From assembly GCF_028765165.1 (NCBI RefSeq), contig NZ_JARADB010000002.1:1727734-1791733 (forward strand): a stretch of 64,000 nt of DNA, given 5' to 3'. Shown one piece after another: positions 1 to 8,700 of this stretch. The notes beneath the pieces are model-generated. The model was given only the letters and a program-made list of their open reading frames with translations, was not told where the DNA came from and made no database searches. A program made the position numbers and the translations under genes. The DNA is from Paenibacillus sp. MAHUQ-63 (GTDB taxonomy: Bacteria > Bacillota > Bacilli > Paenibacillales > NBRC-103111). The first letter of the stretch is position 1, and every line of letters begins with the position of its first letter.

Positions 1-1017
1 AAGGGGACACCAGAACTTAGCTACTTAACCCAAGCTGCTAGGGAGATCAACCAACTGGTTCCCAAGGGGAAATTGATCGTTTTGGAGAGCTCAACCTTTC
101 CTGGCACAACAAGGGAGGTCATTGCTCCGATCCTGGAGCAAACCGGCCTTACGATCGGACAGGACGTATTTTTGGCCTACTCACCGGAAAGGATTGACCC
201 GGGAAATAAGCGATTTCCTTTTCACAAGATCCCGAAGGTTGTCAGCGGCATGACTCCAGACTGCTTATCGAAGGTCGAGGAGCTTTACCGGGGCGTTTTC
301 CCTCAGATTCATTCGGTTTCCTCTGTGGAATCGGCTGAGATGGCGAAGATTATAGAGAATGCTTATCGTCTCATCAACATTTCCTTCGTGAATGAGCTGG
401 CCATGATTTGCGATGAGCTGCATCTAAATATTTGGGAGGTCATTGAAGCAGCCAAAACCAAACCCTTCGGCTTCGCCGGATTTTACCCGGGACCGGGGAT
501 CGGGGGGCACTGCATTCCCGTAGATCCCATCTATTTGGAGTGGAAACTGCAGCAGTATGGTATTGGTTCCGGGTTCATTCAGCTCGCACAGAAGGTCAAT
601 CACAAGATACCTCAATATATTGCTAAACAGGTCCAACAGCTGTTGGGTGCGAAGTCGCTGCTGCATGCCAAGATGCTTGTTTACGGGGTAGCTTACAAAA
701 AGGATATCGCAGACCCGCGGGAGTCTTCGTCACTAGAGCTTCTGCAGATTCTGAACAGCATGGGGGCTAAAGCCGTCTATCATGATCCGTATATCCCTCA
801 TGTTTCGGTGGGCGGCGAAAAATGGAATAGTGTGGAACTAACACCGCAACTATTGGCAGAAATGGATGCCGTAATTGTGTCGACGGATCATACCTGTATT
901 CCCATACCACTTCTTCTTGAGCATGCAAAACTAATCTATGACACCCGGAATGTTACAAGCGGCTATTCAGGAAGTGGGAAGGCAAGGGTTGTCCGTTTAG
1001 GAGGAGGGGGATCGTAG
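1..1017 (+). CDS. Nucleotide-sugar dehydrogenase (UDP-GlcNAc/UDP-ManNAc 6-dehydrogenase type), 5' end cut by window
   Basis: The frame is open from base 1, so the N-terminal Rossmann domain lies mostly outside the window. Visible are ESSTFPGTT (NAD-domain end), YSPERIDPGN, the long central helix with AEMAKIIENAYR, and the catalytic-Cys motif GPGIGGHCIPVDP. The C-terminal domain has the usual YKKDIADPRESSSLELL. This family oxidises the C6 hydroxyl of a UDP-sugar to a uronic acid in two NAD-dependent steps in the cytosol, feeding teichuronic acid, capsule or spore glycans. The PGNK version resembles the UDP-N-acetylhexosamine (WecC-like) branch more than UDP-glucose dehydrogenase, but substrate is inferred. 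It ends at a bidirectional hairpin and sits next to two glycosyltransferases, which supports a glycan-synthesis role. All key residues in the visible part are intact. Confidence 0.9.
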   Translation, partial: KGTPELSYLTQAAREINQLVPKGKLIVLESSTFPGTTREVIAPILEQTGLTIGQDVFLAYSPERIDPGNKRFPFHKIPKVVSGMTPDCLSKVEELYRGVFPQIHSVSSVESAEMAKIIENAYRLINISFVNELAMICDELHLNIWEVIEAAKTKPFGFAGFYPGPGIGGHCIPVDPIYLEWKLQQYGIGSGFIQLAQKVNHKIPQYIAKQVQQLLGAKSLLHAKMLVYGVAYKKDIADPRESSSLELLQILNSMGAKAVYHDPYIPHVSVGGEKWNSVELTPQLLAEMDAVIVSTDHTCIPIPLLLEHAKLIYDTRNVTSGYSGSGKARVVRLGGGGS

Positions 1018-1034
1018 GGAGATAACGAAAGAAC

Positions 1035-1067
1035 GGATCGGCCTGCTGGCCGATCCTTATATTTTTT
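1035..1067. terminator. Bidirectional Rho-independent terminator
   Basis: GGATCGGCC / GGCCGATCC stem with a TGCT loop, followed on the + strand by a T-rich run. It lies between two convergent genes. The stop of the minus-strand gene directly touches the hairpin. Confidence 0.8.
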
Positions 1068-1743
1068 TATGCCATTTGCCAAAATCGAGAGCAACCTTCC
1101 CGGTCATTCGGGCGATTCTGGGGGCGAGAATGACGGCGTTCACACCCGTGGATAGGAAAACTAGGTCGAAAGAATTCTTCATAGCCCTTATTCGTGTAAG
1201 GGTTCGGTCAATCTGGTAGTAGTGGGAGAAGGGAATTGTCCCCACAACCTTTAACCCATGTTTTCGTTCTAGAGTATCCTTCATGTCCTCTGCGTGCTTA
1301 CTGACAATCAGGATACGCCTTCCCTTCAGTAGCTTCCAGAAGCTCTTGTCCTGCGGAGCGTACCGATTTATACAGGCACTGCACTTGTAGGAGGGTGCAA
1401 TTCGAAAGTGGGCGAATATAGCATTTGTTAAAGGACGTTTAAGGTAGCGCGGTGCCCGAATCAGACTGTCTTCAGGTGGCAGGACACCGACAACGGTAGC
1501 CCTCCGAATCTCGGCCACCATCTGATTTCGGAGGCGAAGATTCGGCAGGGTTACCCCCTTCTTCCCACGGTTAGCTTTCACTGCCCATGGTTCCATCAAT
1601 ACGCGTTTGATAGACCAAACGGAGCTTTGAGCCAGACAGATATTCTCTCCATCTCCGATTCGAACCAAGGAGAACGGCCGGTTATGATCTAAGGCATACT
1701 GGATTTTGGCGTATGTCTGTTCCCGGGTTAAGTTAATCGGCAC
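1057..1743 (-). CDS. GT-D fold glycosyltransferase (DUF1792 type)
   Basis: A 228-residue protein starting at GTG with GAGGAG nine bases upstream; an in-frame stop just upstream leaves no longer start. Near the N-terminus it has FSLVRIGDGE, the signature of the GT-D (DUF1792) fold, and near the C-terminus KVALDFGKW, matching the family's second conserved block. GT-D enzymes transfer a sugar from a nucleotide donor during protein or surface glycan assembly. Here donor and acceptor are unknown. A Cys pair (CSAC) mid-protein may be structural. It is divergent from the GT2 gene and convergent with the nucleotide-sugar dehydrogenase, so the three probably belong to one surface-glycan region. Confidence 0.75.
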   Translation of the reverse strand: MPINLTREQTYAKIQYALDHNRPFSLVRIGDGENICLAQSSVWSIKRVLMEPWAVKANRGKKGVTLPNLRLRNQMVAEIRRATVVGVLPPEDSLIRAPRYLKRPLTNAIFAHFRIAPSYKCSACINRYAPQDKSFWKLLKGRRILIVSKHAEDMKDTLERKHGLKVVGTIPFSHYYQIDRTLTRIRAMKNSFDLVFLSTGVNAVILAPRIARMTGKVALDFGKWHKKI

Positions 1744-1918
1744 CCATCATCGCTCCTCATTCATAGGATTTCCCTTTATCATATGACAGTACCTCCTAGT
1801 CGTTCGCGTTCGAACTTGTTCACGCTGGAAATATGCATTTATCCGTATATCTGAACCTTCCCCCGGCAATAGGAATAAAGTAAGTCAAGGAACAATATTG
1901 GGAGAGTGGAGGTTGAAC

Positions 1919-2638
1919 GTGAAGGTGATGAAGCAGGTGCATCCAAAAGCAGGTGTTTCGGTGATTACGGTGACGAATAAGCCGGAGTTTATAAAGAATA
2001 TCTTTCGCAATTACCGTCATCAGTCATGGGATCAAAGAGAGCTGATCATCGTATTAAACCATCATAACATGAAACCCTCCACTTACCGAGCTTATGCTCG
2101 ACGAAAGGGCATACAAGCTACTATTTATCAACTTCCTGAGAGTTTGCCATTGGGAGTATGTCTGAACTATGGGATAAAGAGAGCTCGTTATCCGTATATT
2201 GCCAAGTTCGATGACGATGACTATTATGGTCCTGCTTATCTCGCGGAAGCAGTCCGAACGGCGGAATGGACGGGGGCGGACGTAGTCGGTAAAAACCGAT
2301 TTTACATGTACATGATGGGTTCGAAGGAGCTACTCCTATTGACGAAGAGGCGGAAGGATTGTGTCGCTGGGGCAACTTTGGTATTCCGTAAAAAGCTGTT
2401 TCCTGCCGTTAAGTTCACTCGGAGGCGCGCAGGCTCGGACATGAAATTCCTCGCGGATATTTGGAAGCGTGGCGGGGTGGTACGAACCACGAGCCATCGT
2501 CACTTCGTAGCCGTACGAAGAGCTGATCAATCCAAGCATACATGGAAATTTAATCGAAACGCAGTTCGAAATATGCGGGCTGAAGTCGTTGCGCGGACCG
2601 TAAATTATGAGCGCCTCGTACGAAGGGGGAAGATTTGA
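1919..2638 (+). CDS. Family 2 glycosyltransferase
   Basis: The N-terminal GVSVITVTNKPEF is the GT2 nucleotide-binding beta strand. IAKFDDDDYYGP is the DXD-like metal/donor site, followed by a short acceptor domain ending in basic residues. GTG at 1919 is preferred because GGAGG lies six bases upstream; a longer TTG start at 1898 is possible. No membrane segment or signal is visible, so it acts on the cytosolic face. Proteins of this size next to GT-D and CapA-like genes are frequent in spore-surface or exopolysaccharide clusters of Bacillales; the sugar transferred cannot be told. It ends just before a hairpin terminator. Confidence 0.8.
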   Translation: MKVMKQVHPKAGVSVITVTNKPEFIKNIFRNYRHQSWDQRELIIVLNHHNMKPSTYRAYARRKGIQATIYQLPESLPLGVCLNYGIKRARYPYIAKFDDDDYYGPAYLAEAVRTAEWTGADVVGKNRFYMYMMGSKELLLLTKRRKDCVAGATLVFRKKLFPAVKFTRRRAGSDMKFLADIWKRGGVVRTTSHRHFVAVRRADQSKHTWKFNRNAVRNMRAEVVARTVNYERLVRRGKI

Positions 2639-2679
2639 ATGGTCTTCCAAGTATGGAAGCCAACGTCGGATATAGGCTC

Positions 2680-2720
2680 AGCGCCAAGGGCTTTATTAAA
2701 GCTCTGGCGCTTTTTGTTTT
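2680..2720 (+). terminator. Rho-independent terminator after GT2 gene
   Basis: AGCGCCA ... TGGCGCT stem, extended by GGCTTTA/TAAAGC, followed by TTTTTGTTTT. It serves the GT2 gene and faces the 3' end of the capA-like gene. Confidence 0.75.
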
Positions 2721-2789
2721 GAACCAGATACTTGAAATTTGGATATTTGCAAGCATACTTGCGAGATCGTTCCTACTTCTAAACCAGGC

Positions 2790-3764
2790 TCATTCCTTTC
2801 TTCGGATAACTGTGAAAGTTTTCTTTTTTGTCTTCCTCCTCTCCACAATCGTAGGAATACGATCAATTTTTAAGATATCTGTTATCCCTCGTTTATTTTT
2901 AGATAGAGTCAATGACAAAATCATTCCCCGAATCGTATTATGATTTCTTATTAATCTCGTTGATACAAAGTTACCTAAAGAAGGAGCTGCGACTCGATTT
3001 CGTACTTGACCATAGATGTCTTTCACCTTTGCCTGAGTTACCGGGTAGAGCAGATGAGGATGTGCACCTAAAACCACATTTACGCCTTGTTTAAACAGTA
3101 AATGCATCAATTGTTTTTGATTTTTGCTCGGAAATGGCCGATACTCTCTCCCGAAATGGAGGTAAACAACGATGAAATCTGTTTTATTCTTCATTTCGCG
3201 GATATCCGCTATCATCTTCTTATGGTCGATGCGGTTAACTAACCACCGATTAGGTACTTGTAAGGAATTTGTGCTTTTCGTATAGGATAAAATCCCAATA
3301 TTCACTCCCTTTACACGCATAATCAGATGACGCTTAGATTCTTGGATGGAACGAAAGGTTCCTGTATGCTTGAGACCATGTTTATCGAGAACATTCAATG
3401 TTCGTTTTAAACCGGTTACTCCTCCGTCCATACAATGGTTGTTTGCAGTAGTTAATACACGAAATCCGACGTTTCTCAACGTTGATGCCAACGTGTCAGG
3501 GCAGTTGAATAATGGAAAACCTGTTTTCGGATTCCTTCGTTCTCTCGGACAGTTACATTTTGGACGGCTTCCGATAACGCCTAATTTCCTTTTACCGGAG
3601 AACGTCGTTTCCAGATTCCCGATCGTCAAATCGTGTTTTTTTAGATAAGGTTTAACTTTTTCAAAAATAGGACTGAACGTATATCCGCTTGATCTCTTAG
3701 CTGAGGCAATGATTTCACTTTTCATCAACAAATCCCCGACAGCGGCTATCGTTATTTTGATCAC
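2790..3764 (-). CDS. CapA family (PGA_cap) metallophosphatase-like protein
   Basis: A 324-residue protein with the CapA/PgsA signature blocks: AAVGDLLM at the N-terminus, IGNLETTFSG (~residue 48), TANNHCMDGG (~110), VYLHFGREYRP (~200) and VVLGAHPHLLYPV (~230). These are the metal-site residues of this calcineurin-like family, linked to poly-gamma-glutamate or capsule synthesis. No clear signal peptide or membrane anchor is seen, unlike classic PgsA, so it is closer to the short CapA-like proteins of Bacillales. It starts at GTG 3764 with AAGGAG nine bases upstream and is divergent from the ATP-grasp gene. Function in capsule or spore envelope is inferred; the substrate is unknown. Confidence 0.8.
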   Translation of the reverse strand: MIKITIAAVGDLLMKSEIIASAKRSSGYTFSPIFEKVKPYLKKHDLTIGNLETTFSGKRKLGVIGSRPKCNCPRERRNPKTGFPLFNCPDTLASTLRNVGFRVLTTANNHCMDGGVTGLKRTLNVLDKHGLKHTGTFRSIQESKRHLIMRVKGVNIGILSYTKSTNSLQVPNRWLVNRIDHKKMIADIREMKNKTDFIVVYLHFGREYRPFPSKNQKQLMHLLFKQGVNVVLGAHPHLLYPVTQAKVKDIYGQVRNRVAAPSLGNFVSTRLIRNHNTIRGMILSLTLSKNKRGITDILKIDRIPTIVERRKTKKKTFTVIRRKE

Positions 3765-3894
3765 ATGGATTCACTCCTTCCCTGACTAATTTATTCAATG
3801 AAAGGAATTATTGTTTGCAGGATAGGCGATGTCCTATAGCCTGTTACAGCTAGCCGAATATGATATGGAAATATTAGTGTGAGGAGACTAATCC

Positions 3895-4665
3895 ATGAGA
3901 CAAAGTAATGTCACCGTTCCTAACAAACCGAAGAAACCTGCAAAAGGTATCAAGTGGGATCAACATCGTGAATTAATGAAGAACAGCCACATTAACAGGC
4001 ACCTTCCCGCAACGATGAAACTAAATAAACAATCTTTCTTTGCCATGCTTTCTCGTTATAAGACTATTTATTTGAAACCTAATCAAGGAGCTTTTGGAGT
4101 GGGGGTCATGCAGGTTCGAAGGATTGTTCATAAAAAGAAACCGTATTTTCGTGTCCATTCAGGAACCCGGCAAAATAAGTTCCAATCAAAAGAGGAAGTA
4201 TATGCCTTCTATTTGGGCAAAAGAGTGAGCGCCGATTATCTCGTCCAACAAGGCATAGACCTGCTCAGATGGAACAAACGCCCGTTTGACCTTCGCTTAA
4301 TGATCACAAAACAAAAGGATCATACTTGGCGAAATGAAGGCTTTGTCGGCCGCGTTGCGCATCACAAAAAAATTGTAACGAATATCCGCAGTGGAGGTAC
4401 CGCATTATCCGTCGAGGACCTGTTAGCCTCGCATACCAATCCAACTACTCAAAAAAGTATCATCCTGAAGTTAAACAAATTGGGAAGTCGTATATGCAAG
4501 CAGCTCGAAAAAAAATATCCTGGTATTCAGCTTTTTGGGATTGATATGGGCTTGGATCAAAACTTAAAGCCCTGGGTTATTGAGGTGAACACTAGACCGG
4601 AGAAAATATGCTGGAAATGTATGAGGAAGCTTTGCAAAAAGAACATCTCCGTCAAAACTCGTTGA
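3895..4665 (+). CDS. YheC/YheD family ATP-grasp protein (spore coat associated type)
   Basis: A 256-residue ATP-grasp protein. YLKPNQGAFGVGV (~residue 60) is the ATP-binding strand-loop, FDLRLMITKQ (~130) and GRVAHHKKIVTNIRSGG (~150) follow the family pattern, and FGIDMGLDQNLKPWVIEVNTRP (~215) gives the Mg-binding Asp and Glu/Asn. YheC/YheD proteins are found on Bacillus endospores; their ligase reaction is unknown. The start has GAGGAG nine bases upstream. The tail after EVNTRP is short and basic and does not look like the usual C-terminus; a late frameshift is conceivable, but the alternative frame runs through the following hairpin, so I keep the stop as real. Confidence 0.75.
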   Translation: MRQSNVTVPNKPKKPAKGIKWDQHRELMKNSHINRHLPATMKLNKQSFFAMLSRYKTIYLKPNQGAFGVGVMQVRRIVHKKKPYFRVHSGTRQNKFQSKEEVYAFYLGKRVSADYLVQQGIDLLRWNKRPFDLRLMITKQKDHTWRNEGFVGRVAHHKKIVTNIRSGGTALSVEDLLASHTNPTTQKSIILKLNKLGSRICKQLEKKYPGIQLFGIDMGLDQNLKPWVIEVNTRPEKICWKCMRKLCKKNISVKTR

Positions 4666-4679
4666 ATAAAGAATACAAA

Positions 4680-4703
4680 AGGGCTGTCTATTATGGCAGC
4701 CCT
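4680..4703. terminator. Possible terminator hairpin
   Basis: AGGGCTG ... GCAGCCCT stem directly after the ATP-grasp gene. There is no T-run on the + strand; a short one exists on the minus strand. Weak. Confidence 0.4.
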
Positions 4704-4762
4704 TCGCGCAACAATTACATAAACAAAGTTGTGAGATATATAATCATTTCGTTCGTTTCCAC

Positions 4763-4786
4763 TGTCACAAATCAGAGGCTTACGTT
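4763..4786 (+). promoter_or_regulatory. Candidate ECF41-type promoter
   Basis: TGTCACA, the -35 motif described for ECF41 targets, lies 53 bases before the oxidoreductase ATG. CGTT follows 13 bases later as a near match to the -10 CGTC. The spacing is shorter than I would expect, so only the -35 part is convincing. Confidence 0.4.
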
Positions 4787-4821
4787 GTTATATGTGCAAA
4801 ACGTTAAGGAGCTGAGGAAAG

Positions 4822-6018
4822 ATGAATGGTTTGACATGCGTAATCATCGGCGGCGGCCACGTTGGGCTTCATTCACTCAAAGCAATTAAGGAAGAGACCC
4901 AGGACATGGCGAGCGGACGGCAGATCCGGTTTGTTCTGATCGACAAGCAGCCCGGGCATTTGCGTAAAATGCTGTTGTTCCGACCAGCCGTGGACCAGGA
5001 AGAGATTATGATTCCTTGGACGCACTATTCGTTCTCAGAAGGTGTCGAATTCATACAAGGTACGGTTGCATGCGTGGATAGCGAGGGAAAACAGGTTCAT
5101 TATGAGGATGCACAAGGAAATCATATCCTCATGCCGTTTGACCTTTTGGTCGTAGCGGTCGGCAGCATTGTTCGGCAACTGGAACCCGATAAGGGCGGCA
5201 TCGCCTTGACCGACCCGCAAGCTGCAGCGGACATCCGGGAGCGCTGGCGCGCAAACCTGTTGAAAGCTGCCGGAGAGATGAACCCTGAGGAACGTAAGCG
5301 ACTCATGACGATCGCGGTTGCGGGAGCGGGCATCAGTGGCGTTGAAACATCCGCCGAGCTGGCGCTTGAGATGCGGAAGGAAGCATCGTTGCTAGGACTG
5401 AACCCGTCCGAAATCTCTGTCTATTTGCTGAGCGGACAGAAACGCCTGTTCCTGGAAGGGCCCGAAAAAGTCGGAAAGAAATTAGATCAGTATCTCGACG
5501 AATGCGGCGTAAAAGTACTATATAACCGTAAGGTAATGCAAGCGGAAGCAGGGGCGGTGAAGCTCAGTAATGGCGATCTTCTGCCGGTTGGCCTATGTAT
5601 ATGGACAATTGGTCTGATCCCGAATCCGGCCCTTCGAAGCATGGGCTTGCCTCTTACTCCCGATGGTCAAGTGCTGGTGGATGAATGCTATCGTGTCAAA
5701 GGAGCGCCGGGCGTATATAGCATCGGCGACTGTGCGAGAATCGTCGATCCGGTGAACGGCAGGGCGGATCTGATGAGGGCCGGAGAAGGCGCGCTGCAGG
5801 CTGATAGACTTGGGAAAATTGTGATGGCTGATCTGGAGGGACGCCCCGCTCCGGTTCATAAATCCGCCAGCTCGATACTGGATTTCTTCTGCATCGGCTT
5901 GGGGGAGAACCGCGGATTTGTATGGGGAAGCAAATGGGGACTTCATATCATATTTACGGGAAAGCTGGGGTGGAAAATCAGGAAACTGGCCTGGGATAAA
6001 GGCAGTATGCTACGATAA
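4822..6018 (+). CDS. FAD-dependent NADH dehydrogenase-like oxidoreductase (NDH-2 family)
   Basis: A 398-residue two-dinucleotide-binding-domain flavoprotein. CVIIGGGHVG at the N-terminus binds FAD, AVAGAGISGVETSAELA (~residue 165) binds NAD(P)H, and GVYSIGDCARI (~300) is the second FAD motif. The family includes type II NADH dehydrogenases and AIF-like reductases that pass electrons from NADH to quinones or other acceptors at the inner membrane face. Its start has GAGGAAAG just upstream. The ECF41 sigma gene follows 43 bases downstream on the same strand. ECF41 sigmas typically sit next to and switch on one redox enzyme, so this is the likely target of that sigma; a TGTCACA motif upstream fits. 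Confidence 0.8.
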   Translation: MNGLTCVIIGGGHVGLHSLKAIKEETQDMASGRQIRFVLIDKQPGHLRKMLLFRPAVDQEEIMIPWTHYSFSEGVEFIQGTVACVDSEGKQVHYEDAQGNHILMPFDLLVVAVGSIVRQLEPDKGGIALTDPQAAADIRERWRANLLKAAGEMNPEERKRLMTIAVAGAGISGVETSAELALEMRKEASLLGLNPSEISVYLLSGQKRLFLEGPEKVGKKLDQYLDECGVKVLYNRKVMQAEAGAVKLSNGDLLPVGLCIWTIGLIPNPALRSMGLPLTPDGQVLVDECYRVKGAPGVYSIGDCARIVDPVNGRADLMRAGEGALQADRLGKIVMADLEGRPAPVHKSASSILDFFCIGLGENRGFVWGSKWGLHIIFTGKLGWKIRKLAWDKGSMLR

Positions 6019-6061
6019 CAACGGCACTAATACCAACAGTAGGAAAAAGGTGAGACGGCGA

Positions 6062-6925
6062 ATGGAGGAACTGTACGATCAATATAGAGCGTTGTTGTTC
6101 ACACTGGCCTATCAGTTGACAGGCTCCGTTGCAGACGCGGAAGATGCTGTGCAGGACGTGTTTGTTAAAGCTTGCGATGTACATCCCGAACGGCTGGAAG
6201 AGCCGAAGGCGTATTTGTGCAAAATGGTAACCAATCATTGCCTCAATCTGCAGAAGTCAGCGCGGAAGAAAAGAGAAATGTACGTCGGACCGTGGCTCCC
6301 CGAACCGCTTCGGTCGCCGGAGACAGATCAGCTCGAGACGACAGTCGTCCGCCGTGATCTGCTGTCATACGCCATGCTCGTGCTGCTTGAGCGGCTGACG
6401 CCGACAGAGCGGACGGTTTTCGTCCTGCGTGAGGCGCTGGGCTTCGATTACCCCGAAATCGCGGACCTGCTCGGCAAGCAAGAGGCGAACTGCCGCAAAC
6501 TGTTGAGCCGGGCAAGAAGCAAAATGGGCATATCTGAGGAAGAGCTAATTACAGCCGAAGCTGTCGAATTGGAATGGGTCAACCGATTCCTCACCTCCCT
6601 CGAGCAAGGGAATGTCGATCATGTAATGGCACTGTTGACCGAAGACGTCATGTTCATCGCCGACGGAGGCGGTAAAGCAAGCGCGTTCAGGCATCCAGTA
6701 CAATCGTGTGAACACGTAGCCCAGGTCCTGCTCGACGGTCTCCGGAGCTTAAGGTCCCATTTCCAGGGTGATTTCCACTTCGAGTTCGCCCCTCTGAACG
6801 GTGAGACCAGTATCGTAATCCGGTCGAAGGGCGAAACCGTGGCTGCTTTATTCATGCAACTCCGACACAGTAAGATTGCCCGGATATATGCCGTTCGAAA
6901 CCCAGATAAGCTTGTGCGGGTTTAA
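6062..6925 (+). CDS. ECF41 family RNA polymerase sigma factor (SigJ-like)
   Basis: A 287-residue extracytoplasmic-function sigma factor. Region 2 (YDQYRALLFTLAYQLTG, DAEDAVQDVF) covers residues 1-75; region 4 (LTPTERTVFVLREALGFDYPEIADLLG) spans ~110-150. A C-terminal SnoaL-like domain carries the two hallmarks of ECF41: DGGGK (~200) and NPDKL at the very end. In this group the extra domain replaces a separate anti-sigma factor and controls activity. ATG 6062 has AGGTGAGA upstream; the longer open frame upstream overlaps the oxidoreductase and is not supported. It probably forms an operon with the flavin oxidoreductase and may control its own transcription. Confidence 0.88.
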   Translation: MEELYDQYRALLFTLAYQLTGSVADAEDAVQDVFVKACDVHPERLEEPKAYLCKMVTNHCLNLQKSARKKREMYVGPWLPEPLRSPETDQLETTVVRRDLLSYAMLVLLERLTPTERTVFVLREALGFDYPEIADLLGKQEANCRKLLSRARSKMGISEEELITAEAVELEWVNRFLTSLEQGNVDHVMALLTEDVMFIADGGGKASAFRHPVQSCEHVAQVLLDGLRSLRSHFQGDFHFEFAPLNGETSIVIRSKGETVAALFMQLRHSKIARIYAVRNPDKLVRV

Positions 6926-7054
6926 GCAATCTACCGAAGAATATGATCATAATTTTCCTGATTCTACTTTTTGTAAAAGGCAGACCACGAAAAGCCATTC
7001 CACGAGGATGGCCCTATCTAAACTTGCCGTAACAAATACTTGTGCGCTTTTTTT

Positions 7055-7090
7055 AAGACTTCACTAGAATAGTGTGAGGTCTTTTATTTA
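7055..7090 (+). terminator. Rho-independent terminator
   Basis: AAGACTTCAC ... GTGAGGTCTT stem followed by TTATTTATT. It lies in the 358-base gap between the sigma gene and the GH16-like gene. The rest of that gap is AT-rich upstream DNA of the next gene, with no clear coding signal. Confidence 0.75.
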
Positions 7091-7283
7091 TTCCAAAATG
7101 GCGGCATCCATTAGATGGTATAACAAACTTTTAGCCAGAAGTCTCTATCGGAGGGGGGATGACGCTTCTTTGTCGTAAGAAATAATAAAAGTAGTAGTAA
7201 CAAAACTTGGAAATTGATATACTGAAGATAACGAACATGCGTTCTTTTTTAGCGCATACAAACCAAAAGTGGAGGATTAGTTC

Positions 7284-8096
7284 ATGGCAAATGGGGATTT
7301 TCCAAGAAATGAGATTGAAAAATCGGGTTATACACTAGTATTTCAAGATGATTTTGAGTCCGATCGTTTAAACCATGCGAAGTGGTTTCCTTACTATTTG
7401 CCTCAATGGAGCAGCCGCGAAAACTCCAAAGCCAAGTATAGAATCGATAATAGCCTTCTTATCCTACAAATAACCGAGGACCAGTTACCGTGGTGTCCAG
7501 AGTTTAATGGAGGTGTGAAGGTAAGCAATCTCCAGACGGGGGTATATGCAGGTCCCGTTGGCAGTCCATATGGTCAACACAAGTTTTCAAGCAGCTGTCT
7601 TGTCCGAGAAGAGCAACCGGTTGAAAGATTGTTTACGCCTCAGTATGGATATTTTGAAATACGGGCAAAAGGGATCAGAAGTCCCTACAACGTTTGTGCA
7701 TTTTGGATGATCGGTTTCGAGGATGAACCCTATAAATCTGCCGAAATATGCCCTTTTGAATTGAAGGGTTGGAATGTGAGTTCCGATACATGTACGATTG
7801 GATTTGGCATTCATCCATTCGGTGATCAGGAGATTCATGACGAATTTTTTGAAAAGGAATTTTGTCTCGACCCTACTCAGTTTCACCTTTATGCAGTCGA
7901 TTGGACTGAACAGGGCGTTGATTTTTATATCGATAACGAATTGATACATACATCTCGCCAATCACCAAGATATCCAATGCAATTGATGCTTAACATTTAT
8001 GAAATTCCTTCAGACGATAATGTTTCAAGTCTAACGCATATATATCCCAGCGAGTTTAGTATTGATTATGTGCGTTGTTATCAGAAAAATAGTTGA
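7284..8096 (+). CDS. GH16-like (concanavalin-fold) protein with altered active site
   Basis: A 270-residue protein with no signal peptide. YTLVFQDDFESDRLNHAKW at the N-terminus, FEIRAKG (~125), FWMIGFEDE (~145), FHLYAVDWTEQGVDFYIDNELIHT (~210) and the final FSIDYVRCY are the standard GH16 beta-sandwich landmarks (laminarinase, agarase and related glycanases). The GH16 active site is normally E-x-D-x-x-E; here it reads EICPFE, keeping both Glu but with Cys for the central Asp. Activity is therefore uncertain. ATG has GTGGAGG upstream. It is a single gene behind a terminator. Cytosolic location with an edited active site suggests either a divergent hydrolase or a binding protein. Confidence 0.7.
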   Translation: MANGDFPRNEIEKSGYTLVFQDDFESDRLNHAKWFPYYLPQWSSRENSKAKYRIDNSLLILQITEDQLPWCPEFNGGVKVSNLQTGVYAGPVGSPYGQHKFSSSCLVREEQPVERLFTPQYGYFEIRAKGIRSPYNVCAFWMIGFEDEPYKSAEICPFELKGWNVSSDTCTIGFGIHPFGDQEIHDEFFEKEFCLDPTQFHLYAVDWTEQGVDFYIDNELIHTSRQSPRYPMQLMLNIYEIPSDDNVSSLTHIYPSEFSIDYVRCYQKNS

Positions 8097-8244
8097 TGAA
8101 AAGGGGATTGTATTTCTGGAAAAAGTCAACAGAAGAAGTTGTTCGTTACATTTTTAATCTAAAAATAATAATCCGCTTTAATTTATTGTTAAAATACCAG
8201 CAGTTTAGTCTACTTAAGCAATCAGGATGAAGAATTCCTTTCGG

Positions 8245-8700
8245 TTAATTGTAACTTTGAATGATTACTTTGGTTATCGTTAAAAAACTGTAGTACTGCA
8301 CCTTCAGGGGTAAAAATCGTGTTAATATCCCCTTGAATCCATGTTGAAATATCAAGGTATTGCACAACAAATTTTCCTCAAGTGTTTTGTGTTGAAGTGG
8401 ATCGACTTTATTCATCTGCTGATCATTTAGTTTAATCATCGACAAAGTTGTAGGAACTGCCAATATGATGGTGAGTGCGATCCATAGCGGTCTGCACCAA
8501 TAACCAAGCGCCAGCAGACGAATAAATATATAAGTGATGGACAGGCCAACTACAAAAGGTATCAGGCTGATCGTTAGGTTAATTGGGCCAAATCCATTTT
8601 CCGTAATATCTAAAAACATATTTACAATCCGATATACATAAAAGTACAAGACTGTTAGACCAATCCATGTAATCGCAATGGGTAACCTCTTCACATGCAT
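8245..8700 (-). CDS. Hypothetical small membrane protein
   Basis: A 151-residue protein with about three to four hydrophobic stretches (IAITWIGLTVLYFYVY; LTISLIPFVVGLSITYIFI; WIALTIILAVPTTL), then a hydrophilic tail. I do not recognise a family. The upstream ribosome site is weak (GAGG), so expression is less certain. It stands alone between two + strand genes. Confidence 0.5.
   Translation of the reverse strand: MHVKRLPIAITWIGLTVLYFYVYRIVNMFLDITENGFGPINLTISLIPFVVGLSITYIFIRLLALGYWCRPLWIALTIILAVPTTLSMIKLNDQQMNKVDPLQHKTLEENLLCNTLIFQHGFKGILTRFLPLKVQYYSFLTITKVIIQSYN

Noticed and set aside
4608..4889. Open frame after the ATP-grasp gene
   Set aside because: It runs through a hairpin and into the start of the next gene and shows no protein-like composition.
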